This document shows positions 1 to 8,552 of a stretch of 64,000 nt of DNA, piece after piece. Below the pieces are notes generated by a model, which saw nothing but the letters and a program-made list of their open reading frames with translations, was not told the origin of the DNA and did not search any database. The DNA is from Terriglobales bacterium (lineage in GTDB: Bacteria > Acidobacteriota > Terriglobia > Terriglobales > Acidobacteriaceae). Position 1 is the first letter of the stretch. Every line of letters starts with the position of its first letter. The stretch covers positions 1-64,000 of the forward strand of contig JASHOU010000123.1 in NCBI GenBank assembly GCA_030038475.1, read 5' to 3'. The position numbers and the translations under genes were made by a program.

Positions 1-394
1 AAACGGTTCCGGTGCTCTCCGCCGGCACCTCGATCAACCACCACTTGTCGGCGAAGTGCGGCGTCTGGGAAGCATCATCGGCGTTATCCCGCCAGTTGTT
101 CATGGCGTCTAAGAGTCCGGCAGGCGTCAAGGCATAAGGCTGGCCAACGGCTTCTCCAGCATCATTTGGACCGATGTTGATTGTCGTTCCAAGAATCACC
201 GTAGTGTCATAAACCCCATTCGGCGGATCGCATTGCGTGTTGTCCACCCAATTCAAAGGCAGCGCAGCAAAGAAAATCGGCGCTTGCCCAGCTAGTCCGT
301 ACAGCCCCGGTCCCGAATACGACCACTGACCTTGATATCCGGCTTGGGCTAATACAAGCTGTCCAAGAAATACAACGAAAAATAACTTCTTCAT
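1..394 (-). CDS. Secreted protein of unknown function, partial
   Basis: The reading frame opens at the ATG whose first base is 394 and stays open for 131 codons to the left edge, so the C-terminus is missing. A GGAG-type ribosome site lies about nine bases before the start. The first 18 residues (MKKLFFVVFLGQLVLAQA) form a Sec signal peptide with Ala at the expected cleavage position. The rest is Gly/Tyr/Trp-rich at first and then reads as a globular extracytoplasmic protein. No domain is recognised. It diverges from the dehydrogenase subunit that begins at 589, so the 195-bp gap should hold both promoters. Confidence 0.6.
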   Translation of the reverse strand, partial: MKKLFFVVFLGQLVLAQAGYQGQWSYSGPGLYGLAGQAPIFFAALPLNWVDNTQCDPPNGVYDTTVILGTTINIGPNDAGEAVGQPYALTPAGLLDAMNNWRDNADDASQTPHFADKWWLIEVPAESTGTV

Positions 395-588
395 TGATTC
401 TTACTCCGTGAAATCGAGGCTGGTCACCAAATGGCTCCTCAAACTGCGGCAGGGAAAGTCAGCCTGGGCGAAGTCTGCATGCCACTGAAGTTGCAGACCT
501 GTCACTCGCTCCGGCGATCACTGACGCTTCCGCCTTCGCTATAATGTTTATTTATTTCCTTTGCGCGCGCGTTCATGGAAAGGGAACT

Positions 589-1863
589 ATGCCGACCGAC
601 GTAGTCATGCCCCAGATGGGCGAATCCATTGTTGAAGGCACGATCACCAAATGGCTGAAAAAGCCTGGTGACAAGGTTCAGCGCGACGAGCCTTTGTTCG
701 AGATTTCGACCGACAAAGTTGACGCCGAGATCCCCGCACCCGCCAGCGGCGTTCTGCAGGAGATCAAGGTTTCCGAAGGCAATACTGTTCAGGTCAACAC
801 CGTGGTGGGCATAATCGGCGAAGGCAACGGGGCATCCCCATCCCTCCACGCCGCGAAAGCCCCAACGCCGACAGCTGCACCGGTTGCGCCGATAAAAGCA
901 GCTACTGCTACCCCGTCCATCCCCGCAGCCGCAGAAGACGAAGATCAGCTTTCCGATGTCCGGTCTTCACCGCTCGTCCGCAAGCTTGCGCGCGAGCACA
1001 ATGTAGATCTTGCAAAACTGAGCGGCACCGGCACTGGCGGTCGCGTCACCAAGCAGGATGTTCTCGACTATGTCCAGCAGCGTGCAGCTAGTCCCACGAC
1101 ACCTCTCGTTGCGTCTCCTGCGTCACGTCCTGCTCCGACTCCACCGCCGGTCGCTATGCCCGGTGATCTTGTGCCGATGTCGCAAATGCGCAAAATTATT
1201 GCGCAGCGTATGATCGAGTCGCGGCGCACGAGTGCTCACGTCCACGCCATGTTCGAAGTGGATTTGACGCGCATCGTCAATCTGCGAAACAAGCTCAAGA
1301 ACAGCTTCGAGCAGCGCTATGGCACACGGCTTACATTCATGCCGTTCTTCGTGCGCGCTGCCATCATCGCCGTGCAGCGGTTTCCGGTGGTCAACGCCTC
1401 AGTCGAGGGTGACAGCATTCGCTATCACAAACACGTTAACGCCGGCATCGCCGTGGCACTCGATTGGGGACTGATCGTTCCCGTTCTCAAGAACGCCGAC
1501 GAACTGAATTTCCTCGGCCTGCAGCGCGGTATCACCGACCTCGGCGAGCGCGCACGGAGCAAGAAACTCACGCCGGCCGACGTAGAAGGTTCGACCTTTA
1601 CCGTCACTAACCCCGGCCAGTTCGGCGCAGTCTTCGGTTTGCCGATCATCAACCAGCCCAATGCGGCCATCATGGGTGTCGGCGGCATCACCAAACAGCC
1701 GCTTGTCATCACCGACAAAGACGGAACGGATTCCATCGCCATCCGTTCTGTTGTTCACCTTACACTCGGCTACGATCATCGAATCATCGATGGCGCTGTT
1801 GCCGACCAATTCATGGCGCTTGTCAAGAAGACACTTGAAAACTGGAGCGAGGAAGTTGGTTAA
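589..1863 (+). CDS. 2-oxo acid dehydrogenase E2 component (dihydrolipoyllysine acyltransferase)
   Basis: This E2 subunit of a pyruvate-, 2-oxoglutarate- or branched-chain-type dehydrogenase transfers the acyl group from lipoamide to CoA. The 424-residue protein has the standard order. A lipoyl domain occupies residues 1-76, with the lipoylated Lys43 in STDKVDAE. An Ala/Pro linker follows. A peripheral-subunit-binding domain starts near residue 120 (SSPLVRKLAREHNVDL), and the catalytic domain ends with the active-site motif HRIIDG. I start it at 589, not the in-frame ATG at 544, because a GGAAAGGG site precedes it and family members begin MPxxVxMPQMGE. No E1 or E3 gene is adjacent. The sequence resembles the SucB or BkdB type, but the substrate cannot be fixed from this gene alone. 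Confidence 0.93.
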   Translation: MPTDVVMPQMGESIVEGTITKWLKKPGDKVQRDEPLFEISTDKVDAEIPAPASGVLQEIKVSEGNTVQVNTVVGIIGEGNGASPSLHAAKAPTPTAAPVAPIKAATATPSIPAAAEDEDQLSDVRSSPLVRKLAREHNVDLAKLSGTGTGGRVTKQDVLDYVQQRAASPTTPLVASPASRPAPTPPPVAMPGDLVPMSQMRKIIAQRMIESRRTSAHVHAMFEVDLTRIVNLRNKLKNSFEQRYGTRLTFMPFFVRAAIIAVQRFPVVNASVEGDSIRYHKHVNAGIAVALDWGLIVPVLKNADELNFLGLQRGITDLGERARSKKLTPADVEGSTFTVTNPGQFGAVFGLPIINQPNAAIMGVGGITKQPLVITDKDGTDSIAIRSVVHLTLGYDHRIIDGAVADQFMALVKKTLENWSEEVG

Positions 1864-1877
1864 AGGGCGTTAAGCGC

Positions 1878-1900
1878 GGCCGCGAGAACTAGCCGCGGCC
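1878..1900. terminator. Hairpin between convergent genes, possible terminator
   Basis: Seven-base arms GGCCGCG (1878-1884) and CGCGGCC (1894-1900) enclose a nine-base loop, just after the E2 stop codon and before the convergent gene ending at 1947. There is no U-tract, so it may be factor-dependent or simply stabilise the 3' end. Confidence 0.35.
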
Positions 1901-1946
1901 TTCATCGAAGGCGATGCAGCCATCGGTTTTTTCACACGAACGTTTT

Positions 1947-3041
1947 TCATACTAACGGCGTCTCACCACCCAGCAGTAACGGGCCGTCTTCAGACCGCTC
2001 GACGAAGTATCGCGCGACATCATCGCGGAGTCCCGGCTTGTTCCCTGTCCAGCGCCACAATCCCTGATAGTCGCGCGCGATGTCGGTTCCCGGATTGAAG
2101 TCCCATTTCTTCAGAATTCCCCACCGTTCGCCATAAGCTCGCAATACTTTATTGCCGTGGAAAGCGTGAGTGGCAAAATTATCGATACAACCGATCGGAG
2201 AACGTCCTTCGACGTCATTCAGCTTCGCCGCGCGCGCCTGCCAGTTCAACACAGATTCGACATAGGGTTGCGAGCAGCGTTTCGTCTCCGCGGCCACGTT
2301 CGTTGCCTGGATCAGCCCAAACGCTTGGTGCCAGTCCGCGCTTCCGAGAATGCAGGTGTCGAGCATTCCGCCGACGGTATCGAAAGCATCCCGGCGCCAC
2401 GCCCAGGCGCCGCCCGTTGCTCCCGGAGCATGACCAAAGGGAAAAGATTTCGAGGCCGCGACCGGTGCGTAGTAAGTATCCGCTGTGTGAAACCCCTGCC
2501 GCGCTTTTCTCGATTTCACAAATTCAGGTTGATGCAGGTAATTCCATGCAAAACTCGTGCTCATGCGATAAGGACGGTGTCCTGTGTAACTCGTGGACGT
2601 TTCGCCGGTCAGGTCGGCATAAGTGCTGAAGAGCTGAACGAAGCTATAGTGCTGGAGCATGTGAATCGCCTCCAGCGCCCAATCATGCCGGGTGAAGTGA
2701 AAGTCGCCATCCACATAACCGCCGTATTCCCAGTCCGACGGAAACCGGCGCACGCCTTCATTGATTGCGCATTCTTTGATCCACAGGTTCGCGTCGGTTC
2801 GCAGCTGTAGGTCCAGAGGATTGTCGCGACTCGTAACCTCATGCGGCCGATCTCCGAACGCGACTTCGACGACATGCAGCACGACATTCGCAGCATTCTC
2901 CATGTGATATCGAAAATCATGGAAAGTTTCTCGTCTGCGCTGCCATCGGTACGGGTTGCAATACACCGAAACAATATGCAACTTTTGCTTCTCGGAGTAC
3001 TCGACGAACTCTCGATGGACATTCGGATGGTTGTAGATCAC
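1947..3041 (-). CDS. Glycosyltransferase-like protein
   Basis: A 364-residue cytoplasmic protein with no signal peptide. It begins with GTG at 3041 because AAGGAGA lies seven bases upstream. Residues 109-115 (YVDGDFH) hold a DxD-like motif after a hydrophobic strand, as in GT-A-fold nucleotide-sugar transferases. Trp/Tyr-rich segments and a GGAWAWRRDAFDTVGG stretch resemble the acceptor-site region of family 2-like enzymes. The assignment is by motif only. It follows the secreted tail-fibre-like gene by 31 bp on the same strand, so the two are probably co-transcribed, and its target could be that surface protein or a glycan. Confidence 0.5.
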   Translation of the reverse strand: MIYNHPNVHREFVEYSEKQKLHIVSVYCNPYRWQRRRETFHDFRYHMENAANVVLHVVEVAFGDRPHEVTSRDNPLDLQLRTDANLWIKECAINEGVRRFPSDWEYGGYVDGDFHFTRHDWALEAIHMLQHYSFVQLFSTYADLTGETSTSYTGHRPYRMSTSFAWNYLHQPEFVKSRKARQGFHTADTYYAPVAASKSFPFGHAPGATGGAWAWRRDAFDTVGGMLDTCILGSADWHQAFGLIQATNVAAETKRCSQPYVESVLNWQARAAKLNDVEGRSPIGCIDNFATHAFHGNKVLRAYGERWGILKKWDFNPGTDIARDYQGLWRWTGNKPGLRDDVARYFVERSEDGPLLLGGETPLV

Positions 3042-3072
3042 AAACCGCTCTCCTTAAGCCTGAAAACGCAAA

Positions 3073-3915
3073 CTACTTAAACGGCAGACGATCGTGCCAC
3101 GATATGACGGCGCTGATCGCAAATGTGATTGCCGCAGTTATCAACCGGTCGATGATCGTGCGCCGGAGGTCACTTTTTTCCAGCGCGGCAACCCGGTCCT
3201 CCACGAGCTTCATCCGTCCCGGCTCTCCAGGCAGTGTGAGCGGACCGGTCATAGTGCCACCAGCGATCGGAACATACGCTCCCGAGCCGACGTTCTCAAC
3301 AGCCTGATCGACATAACCTTTGTTTGCCCCGTCGTTGGGTCCAACTGGAGTCGGAAGCGAAGGTGGCACTGTAAACTGCTTGGTACCGATAATGGTCTCT
3401 GTTCCCGCCAGGTGAACGACCGTCGCGTCGACCGCCAGGGGAGCGATCGCCGCGTTCACATACGCTTGGGTCGCGACCAGATTTCCTAATCCCGAGCCTG
3501 GTGTCGTCAGAATCTGGGCAATCGTTACTGGCGAGGTGGTCGGAACCGCCCAATATTCTGTTCGCACGGTTCCGTCATCCAGCTGAAAGACGGCTACGTA
3601 GTAAATTCCCGCCGGGGTTGCGCCTACGGTCGGAACCAGTTGTGCCGTAAAGGCGCCTTGCGCCCCTAGCGTTACGCTCTGGTTGCCGGCCGGCACGGCA
3701 TACCCGTCCGGTGACACAAATGACGGCCATGAAATCAAAACCGTGCCGGTAGCCGGCGAGCCGTCCGCAAAGTAAACGGTGTCGTTAATCGTGGTGAGGG
3801 CAGGTCCCTGCGCCTGCGATTGCGTTGATAACGCCAACCCCGCAAGCAGAACGAGTACGAGAGAAATCGCCGCTTTCCCCGCTCTCGGGAAACACGTGGT
3901 GAATAATCTGCGCAT
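3073..3915 (-). CDS. Secreted phage-tail-fibre-like protein
   Basis: A 280-residue protein started at the ATG at 3915. The longer frame reaching 3999 would run through a terminator hairpin, and a GAGGAAAGAG site precedes 3915. A signal peptide covers residues 1-36 (hydrophobic core LVLVLLAGLALS, then SQAQ). The middle is a beta-rich head. The second half carries the collar and repeat wording typical of phage tail fibres (NDGANKGYVDQAV, then IAGGTMTGPLTLPG). A hydrophobic segment near the C-terminus (ITAAITFAISAVIS) could anchor it. A signal peptide on a tail-fibre-like module is unusual. No capsid, portal or integrase gene is nearby, so I read it as a domesticated surface protein. Confidence 0.6.
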   Translation of the reverse strand: MRRLFTTCFPRAGKAAISLVLVLLAGLALSTQSQAQGPALTTINDTVYFADGSPATGTVLISWPSFVSPDGYAVPAGNQSVTLGAQGAFTAQLVPTVGATPAGIYYVAVFQLDDGTVRTEYWAVPTTSPVTIAQILTTPGSGLGNLVATQAYVNAAIAPLAVDATVVHLAGTETIIGTKQFTVPPSLPTPVGPNDGANKGYVDQAVENVGSGAYVPIAGGTMTGPLTLPGEPGRMKLVEDRVAALEKSDLRRTIIDRLITAAITFAISAVISWHDRLPFK

Positions 3916-3960
3916 TTCTTTCTCTTTCCTCGTGAGCGCATGCGACCCTGATTCGGGCCA

Positions 3961-3986
3961 ATAAAAAAGCCGCTCCGGCGAGCGGC
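3961..3986 (-). terminator. Rho-independent terminator
   Basis: On the minus strand the 7-bp stem GCCGCTC/GAGCGGC with a four-base loop is followed by a run of six T. It lies 32 bp beyond the phosphatase stop codon (4018) and just upstream of the next minus-strand gene, separating the two transcripts. Confidence 0.85.
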
Positions 3987-4017
3987 ATCCCTTTCGCATA
4001 CTCCCTCCAACTCAGTT

Positions 4018-4506
4018 CTACAAGTTCGAACCCGACAACCTTCCTTCGCGCGACATCAAATATCGCCGTACGCTTTCTACGTATACGTCCGCGAAATCAA
4101 CCACCGGCCGTCGCGCTTCGATCAGTGTTATGGCCGTGTCAATCTGCCAGTTGAGCGCACATAAAACAGCCAAGGTCATCATCGGAGCCCGGTGTACTCC
4201 CGCGGCGCAATGGACGTAAAGCCTCGCCTCCGGGTCATCCAGCGCTTCCAGCGCAAAATCCACACCGCGTTTCAACAACTCCACTGGCTTCGGCAAAAAA
4301 TCGTCGTTGGTAGGATTCCACAGCACGCAAATTCCGTGCGACTCAGCGAGCGGTCGGTCATCGAACTCGACTTGCATGTTGAGCACATGGGTCACACCGG
4401 CCCGCGCTAGGTCTTCCATATTCGACTCGTTCCACACGCCTCCGCCCAGCGCGATTCGATCTGTAATCCAGCTCACATCCATGACGATCTCGGTTATTTG
4501 AGACAT
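4018..4506 (-). CDS. Dual-specificity protein phosphatase family protein
   Basis: A 162-residue single-domain cysteine phosphatase. The P-loop signature is HCAAGVHR, with catalytic Cys100 and phosphate-binding Arg106. The preceding acidic loop (PTNDDF, residues 65-70) can supply the general acid Asp. There is no signal peptide, so it should act in the cytoplasm on phosphoproteins or another phosphate ester. The start is either Met1 or Met9, and neither has a strong ribosome site. It stands alone between two terminators, in a block of accessory genes. Confidence 0.82.
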   Translation of the reverse strand: MSQITEIVMDVSWITDRIALGGGVWNESNMEDLARAGVTHVLNMQVEFDDRPLAESHGICVLWNPTNDDFLPKPVELLKRGVDFALEALDDPEARLYVHCAAGVHRAPMMTLAVLCALNWQIDTAITLIEARRPVVDFADVYVESVRRYLMSREGRLSGSNL

Positions 4507-4656
4507 ACAACGCTCAAACGGTATCTCTCAATGCTTCTGATTTTACGTGACCTTTCGACGCCTTCGTCCCTTGCTCAACAGAGACCACTCTGTGTAATTC
4601 TATGTTTCCGGTCATCGCTTGGACTCATGCTCGTAGATCGTCCCAAATAATAAAGA

Positions 4657-4674
4657 GCGCGATTCGCATCGCGC
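4657..4674 (-). terminator. Likely intrinsic terminator
   Basis: Arms GCGCGAT and ATCGCGC enclose a four-base loop. On the minus strand they are followed by TCTTTATTATTT. The hairpin lies 46 bp past the stop codon of the sigma-like gene ending at 4720. Confidence 0.65.
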
Positions 4675-4719
4675 CCTTCGGAAAATCTTGGTTTTTTCTC
4701 AACTCTTAACTTTAGGATA

Positions 4720-5310
4720 TCAAATTAAAGGTGAGGAGCGGACATACTTTTGATATTTATTTTTGTCATCGTTTGAGTTACTTGCAGTTGATTTGCGATT
4801 TTTTCGCTCTTGACACGTTTCTGACCAGTTGGTCGCCGATGGTAATTCCTCCAACAGACCTCCTGCGAGCAGGATTCGTGATAGCCGGTCGATTGCGCTA
4901 TGCAAGAGGCGGCGCACGTTTCTAGGTGTGCAATCGAGTAACCGCGCCGTGTCGAGTATGTCATACTCCTCGAGCACATTCATAGCTAATAGTTTTTTAT
5001 CGATTTCGTTTAACTTCTCGATCGTACTCTCCATGTCGGCCACGAAGATCACGACGTCCTCAAAGTTCCTCATGGTGTAGGAAGTCACGTGCGAGCGAAA
5101 AAACTCTCGCCCCAAGAGCGACGGGAGTCTGCCTACTTCAACTGACGCTCTGGCATAACGTCGTAGTAGCGCTACCGTGCGCCCGCGATAGGGCCATAAA
5201 TCCATCTCGAGTTCGCTGAAGAACACCGGCGGCGGCAATTCCGCCTGCCCCAACAGACACCATACTCGCGCGCTTACTGCATCTGAGAAGTTCGTTTGTA
5301 AATTTGTCAT
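4720..5310 (-). CDS. Sigma-factor-region-4-like helix-turn-helix protein
   Basis: A 196-residue protein. Residues from about 95 to 140 form an HTH like sigma region 4 (DILDTARLLDCTPRNVRRLLHSAI), after a helical N-terminal part. It lacks a recognisable region 2 core-binding motif, so it may be a DNA-binding regulator rather than a true sigma factor. The C-terminus is polar and Asn/Lys-rich. The ATG at 5310 is chosen over the GTG at 5316 because GGAGGT lies six bases upstream of the ATG. That ATG overlaps the stop of the zinc-ribbon gene as ATGA, a sign of translational coupling. Confidence 0.65.
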   Translation of the reverse strand: MTNLQTNFSDAVSARVWCLLGQAELPPPVFFSELEMDLWPYRGRTVALLRRYARASVEVGRLPSLLGREFFRSHVTSYTMRNFEDVVIFVADMESTIEKLNEIDKKLLAMNVLEEYDILDTARLLDCTPRNVRRLLHSAIDRLSRILLAGGLLEELPSATNWSETCQERKNRKSTASNSNDDKNKYQKYVRSSPLI

Positions 5311-5627
5311 GCCCACACCTCCGTCGTTGCCACGCCCTGGAGATCTTCGATTTGGCCAGAGTTAGCAAACTCTTGGCTATGACTATCAATTCCTTGACGA
5401 TCGAGGCTCCGAGCGTCCATTTTTCGAACACCGAGCAATCGTGCTTTGCGGCGTCCTGTTTGACGGGGCAGGTCGGCCGAAGTTGGAATTCTCGTTAGGC
5501 GCACGTGGCAACTGGCACAATGCACACCAACTGTTCTCGCCGGACGCAGAAATAACCCGCCGCAGCGCTCGCAATATTTGAGTTCGACTGGGATTTCCGT
5601 GCTTTTCAGCTCTTCCGCACAATTCAT
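5307..5627 (-). CDS. Small zinc-ribbon protein
   Basis: A 106-residue protein started at the ATG at 5627, where AGGAGAGAGG sits a few bases upstream. Two CxxC pairs (YCERCGG and HCASCHV, about 20 residues apart) make a zinc ribbon near residues 20-43. The basic C-terminal tail has no known domain. It is translationally coupled to the following HTH protein through a four-base overlap, so the pair may act together in transcription. The function is unknown. Confidence 0.7.
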   Translation of the reverse strand: MNCAEELKSTEIPVELKYCERCGGLFLRPARTVGVHCASCHVRLTRIPTSADLPRQTGRRKARLLGVRKMDARSLDRQGIDSHSQEFANSGQIEDLQGVATTEVWA

Positions 5628-5660
5628 GATTGCCTCTCTCCTATGAAACGAAAATGTTCC

Positions 5661-5700
5661 AATCAAAAAAGGCCCTGGTGCCGATGTTCCGGCCCAGGGC
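5661..5700 (-). terminator. Rho-independent terminator
   Basis: Arms GCCCTGG (5672-5678) and CCAGGGC (5694-5700) form a stem that on the minus strand is followed by TTTTTTG. It ends the transcript of the small gene at 5761-5988 and lies in front of the zinc-ribbon gene. Confidence 0.85.
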
Positions 5701-5760
5701 TCGTTCCTCTTACGATGACCTGTTGTGCTATTTAATTAGTGATCGAGTCTTATTGGAGCT

Positions 5761-5988
5761 TTATTGCAGTCTTGCCACACCTGCCGAGTGTGCTTGGTGG
5801 AAGTAACTCTCCTCATAACCGGACTTGAGTACTCTCCCATTCCGCACAACGACGCTGAGACTGCCATTGAAATGAATGGTCTGCAATAACTTCTGCGTTG
5901 CAGCCGAGAGAACTTCCGCCGCTCGTACCTTACGGCGAAACTCCCCGAAGCTCCTTTCCTCGTTTTCGTGGGAGTGCACTTCTATCAT
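5761..5988 (-). CDS. Small protein of unknown function
   Basis: A 75-residue cytoplasmic protein started at the ATG at 5988, which AAGGAA precedes; an in-frame upstream ATG at 6030 has no such site. It is rich in His and Glu at the N-terminus (MIEVHSHENEERS), with a strand-rich second half (GSLSVVVRNGRVLKSG). No family is recognised. A strong terminator directly downstream supports it being a real transcription unit. Confidence 0.5.
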   Translation of the reverse strand: MIEVHSHENEERSFGEFRRKVRAAEVLSAATQKLLQTIHFNGSLSVVVRNGRVLKSGYEESYFHQAHSAGVARLQ

Positions 5989-6451
5989 TGCTGGTATTCC
6001 TTCCCGGGGGATATGTGCGTTATGAAGCATATAATTTGCTTATCGTAGAAAGTTTCATCCGGCTAAGTCAATAAATTTGTAATTTTACCTTCTCAATGGA
6101 TGTCTCATTCTGTGCGAAACTTAGACAGAACCATTTCGGGAAGTTACTTAGTGGCGAAGATAGCATACTTTGCATTGGCCCCAGGCATCACGTTCTGGAG
6201 ACATAGCACTTTAGTGGTACTGTTAAATATCCCTTTTTTCCGCATACAGTCCCAGTCTGTGAACTGATCCTTGAAGTTCGGCTGCGATAGTGCGCGGCGC
6301 CATTCTGAGTCCTTACAGTAATGCCACAGACAATCAAACGACAGTTGCGGCAAACCGTGACAATTTACGCTGCACGGTTCCCTAGCTGCTGGATAAGTTT
6401 TGCATGAAGCTTATAATCTCAGAGAACAATCTGGCGTGCGTCTAAACCCTT
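5989..6451. other. 463-bp intergenic region
   Basis: More AT-rich than its surroundings. A 69-codon minus-strand frame (6144-6353) has only a TTG start and no ribosome site, so I do not call it. TATAAT at 6412-6417, 35 bp before the M13 peptidase, is a candidate -10 box, but no good -35 box lies 17 bp upstream. Nothing else is recognised. Confidence 0.5.
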
Positions 6452-8509
6452 ATGACCTGGAAAATCTCCGTTCTCACTCTGGCTGCGCTTTTGAATACTG
6501 TATCCGCTGTTTCCCAAATGTCGTCCACCGGTCCTGTGCTCGACATCTCCGGCATGGATAAGACTGTCGATCCCTGCGTTGACTTCTACACCTATTCTTG
6601 CGGTGGTTGGATGAAGAACAATCCGATACCGCCGGATCAGGCAAGCTGGAGCACATACAGTAAGCTTGAAGATGAGAATCGCGCACAGTTGAGGTCTATT
6701 TTGGAAGATGCCGCCCGCGCGATCGAAACGCGCGATGGAACGCATGTCAGCGCCAACGACGTCACCCAAAAGATTGGCGACTACTATGCTTCCTGCATGG
6801 ATGAAGCCGCCATTGAAAAGTTGGGAGCGAAGCCCCTCTTGGCGGAATTGGACCGCATCGCAAACTTGAAGTCGAAACCGGATATCGCAGAGTATGCCGC
6901 CACTGCGCAATTTCCGCCGGCGCTCTACGGTGAGGGCTCGCTGTTCTCATTTCGCTCGGATCAGGACTACAAAGACTCTTCCAAAGTCATCGCCGAAGCC
7001 GACCAGGGCGGTCTTGGCCTGCCTGATCGCGATTACTACTTCAAAGACGATCCGAAGTCCGATGAACTCCGCAAGGCGTATGTTCAGCATGTGGCCAATA
7101 TGCTCGCGTTGCTCGGAGATAAGCCTGCCGATTCCGTAAGCGAAGCCGCAACCGTAATGCGGATCGAGACTGCTCTTGCTAAAGGCCAAATGACCCGCGT
7201 CGAGCGGCGCGATCCCCCAAAGCTTTATCACAAGATGGACGTAAACGATCTGCAAAAGCTGGCGCCGTCGTTTCTCTGGAGCGTCTACTTCTCAAAGGTT
7301 GGCTTGGGATCGCTGGCGTCGCTCAACGTGGTCGCACCCGACTATTTCCGCGTCATGAGCGAGGAGATCGAAAAAGAAAGCCTGGCGGACTGGAAAACCT
7401 ACCTGCGCTGGCATGCCGTGCACAATGCGGCCAGCGATCTTTCCTCAGCATTTGTGAAAGAAGATTTTAATTTCTACGGCAAGACCCTGCGAGGAAGACA
7501 GGAATTGCCGCCGCGCTGGAAGCGCTGCACGACTGATGTCGACAACAACCTGGGCGAGGCATTGGGCCAGGCATATGTAGCCAAATACTTCAGTCCCGAG
7601 GCGAAACTGGCTGCGCTGAAGATGGTCCAGGAGATCGAGGGCGCTATGCAAAGCGAGATCCAGGCCTTGCCTTGGATGGGTGCAACAACGAAAGAGCAGG
7701 CTCTCATAAAACTGCACGCGATTCGCAACAAGATTGGTTATCCCGACCGCTGGCGCGATTACAGCGGGCTCGAAATCGTCCGGGGAGACGAAATCGGAAA
7801 CTCGGAACGCGCCTCCTGGTTCGAATTCCACCGTTGGCTCGCGAAGATCGGCAAGCCAGTGGATCGCGGCGAATGGGACATGAGCCCGCCCACAGTCAAT
7901 GCTTACTACGATCCGCAAAAAAATGACATCAACTTTCCCGCTGGAATTCTGCAACCGCCTCTCTTCAGTGCGCTCTCCGATGCCGCTCCCAATTATGGCA
8001 ATACCGGCGCCACCATGGGACACGAACTCACTCATGCGTTCGACGACGAAGGCAGTCAGTTTGACTCCCAGGGAAATTTGCGCAACTGGTGGACGGAAGC
8101 CGATCGCAAACAATTTGAGCAACGCGCCCAATGTGTCGTTGACCAATACTCCAGCTACACCATCATTGATGACATAAAGATCAGCGGTAAGCTGACCAAT
8201 GGCGAGGATCTAGCGGATCTGGGCGGAACGCTCCTCGCGTATCTGGCGTGGAAGGAAGACACGAAGGATCAAAAGCTGCAGCCCCTGGACGGACTGACGC
8301 CGGAACAGCGCTTTTTTGTTGCCTATGGGCAGAGCTGGTGCACCAACGAGCGCGATGAGGAAAAGCGCCTGCGCGCGACTGTCGATCCTCACTCGCCCGA
8401 AAAATATCGCACGAACGGTGTGGTTTCCGACATGAAGGAATTTCGCGACGCATTCCACTGCAAGCCGGGGCAACCCATGGTCCGTGAAAACGCTTGCCGC
8501 GTCTGGTAG
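6452..8509 (+). CDS. M13 family (neprilysin/PepO-like) metallopeptidase
   Basis: A 685-residue zinc endopeptidase of oligopeptides, exported by an N-terminal signal (residues 1-22). The M13 N-terminal domain opens with DPCVDFYTYSCGGW. The catalytic half has NAYYDP and INFPAGILQPP. The zinc motif HELTH starts at residue 524, and the third ligand is Glu585 in GEDLADLGG, with Asp589 as its partner. The C-terminus is CRVW, the family's CxxW ending. The length matches full-size M13 enzymes. It probably acts in the periplasm or outside the cell in peptide scavenging. It is monocistronic. Confidence 0.95.
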   Translation: MTWKISVLTLAALLNTVSAVSQMSSTGPVLDISGMDKTVDPCVDFYTYSCGGWMKNNPIPPDQASWSTYSKLEDENRAQLRSILEDAARAIETRDGTHVSANDVTQKIGDYYASCMDEAAIEKLGAKPLLAELDRIANLKSKPDIAEYAATAQFPPALYGEGSLFSFRSDQDYKDSSKVIAEADQGGLGLPDRDYYFKDDPKSDELRKAYVQHVANMLALLGDKPADSVSEAATVMRIETALAKGQMTRVERRDPPKLYHKMDVNDLQKLAPSFLWSVYFSKVGLGSLASLNVVAPDYFRVMSEEIEKESLADWKTYLRWHAVHNAASDLSSAFVKEDFNFYGKTLRGRQELPPRWKRCTTDVDNNLGEALGQAYVAKYFSPEAKLAALKMVQEIEGAMQSEIQALPWMGATTKEQALIKLHAIRNKIGYPDRWRDYSGLEIVRGDEIGNSERASWFEFHRWLAKIGKPVDRGEWDMSPPTVNAYYDPQKNDINFPAGILQPPLFSALSDAAPNYGNTGATMGHELTHAFDDEGSQFDSQGNLRNWWTEADRKQFEQRAQCVVDQYSSYTIIDDIKISGKLTNGEDLADLGGTLLAYLAWKEDTKDQKLQPLDGLTPEQRFFVAYGQSWCTNERDEEKRLRATVDPHSPEKYRTNGVVSDMKEFRDAFHCKPGQPMVRENACRVW

Positions 8510-8552
8510 CCGCATAGCCCGCGGACCGGGCTAGGCGTCTCTCGGGAAATTG

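Noticed and set aside
2157-2810. 217-codon plus-strand frame opposite the glycosyltransferase-like gene
   Set aside because: It is antisense to a gene with a strong ribosome site, and its product has no domain or sensible composition.
1900-6050. Prophage remnant
   Set aside because: One tail-fibre-like protein and a glycosyltransferase-like neighbour are suggestive, but there is no integrase, capsid, portal, terminase or attachment repeat. The tail-like protein also carries a Sec signal.
6144-6353. 69-codon minus-strand frame upstream of the M13 peptidase
   Set aside because: It has only a TTG start, no ribosome site and no recognisable features.
7445-8146. 233-codon minus-strand frame inside the M13 peptidase
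   Set aside because: It is a shadow of a gene whose catalytic motifs are intact; such frames are common in GC-rich coding DNA.
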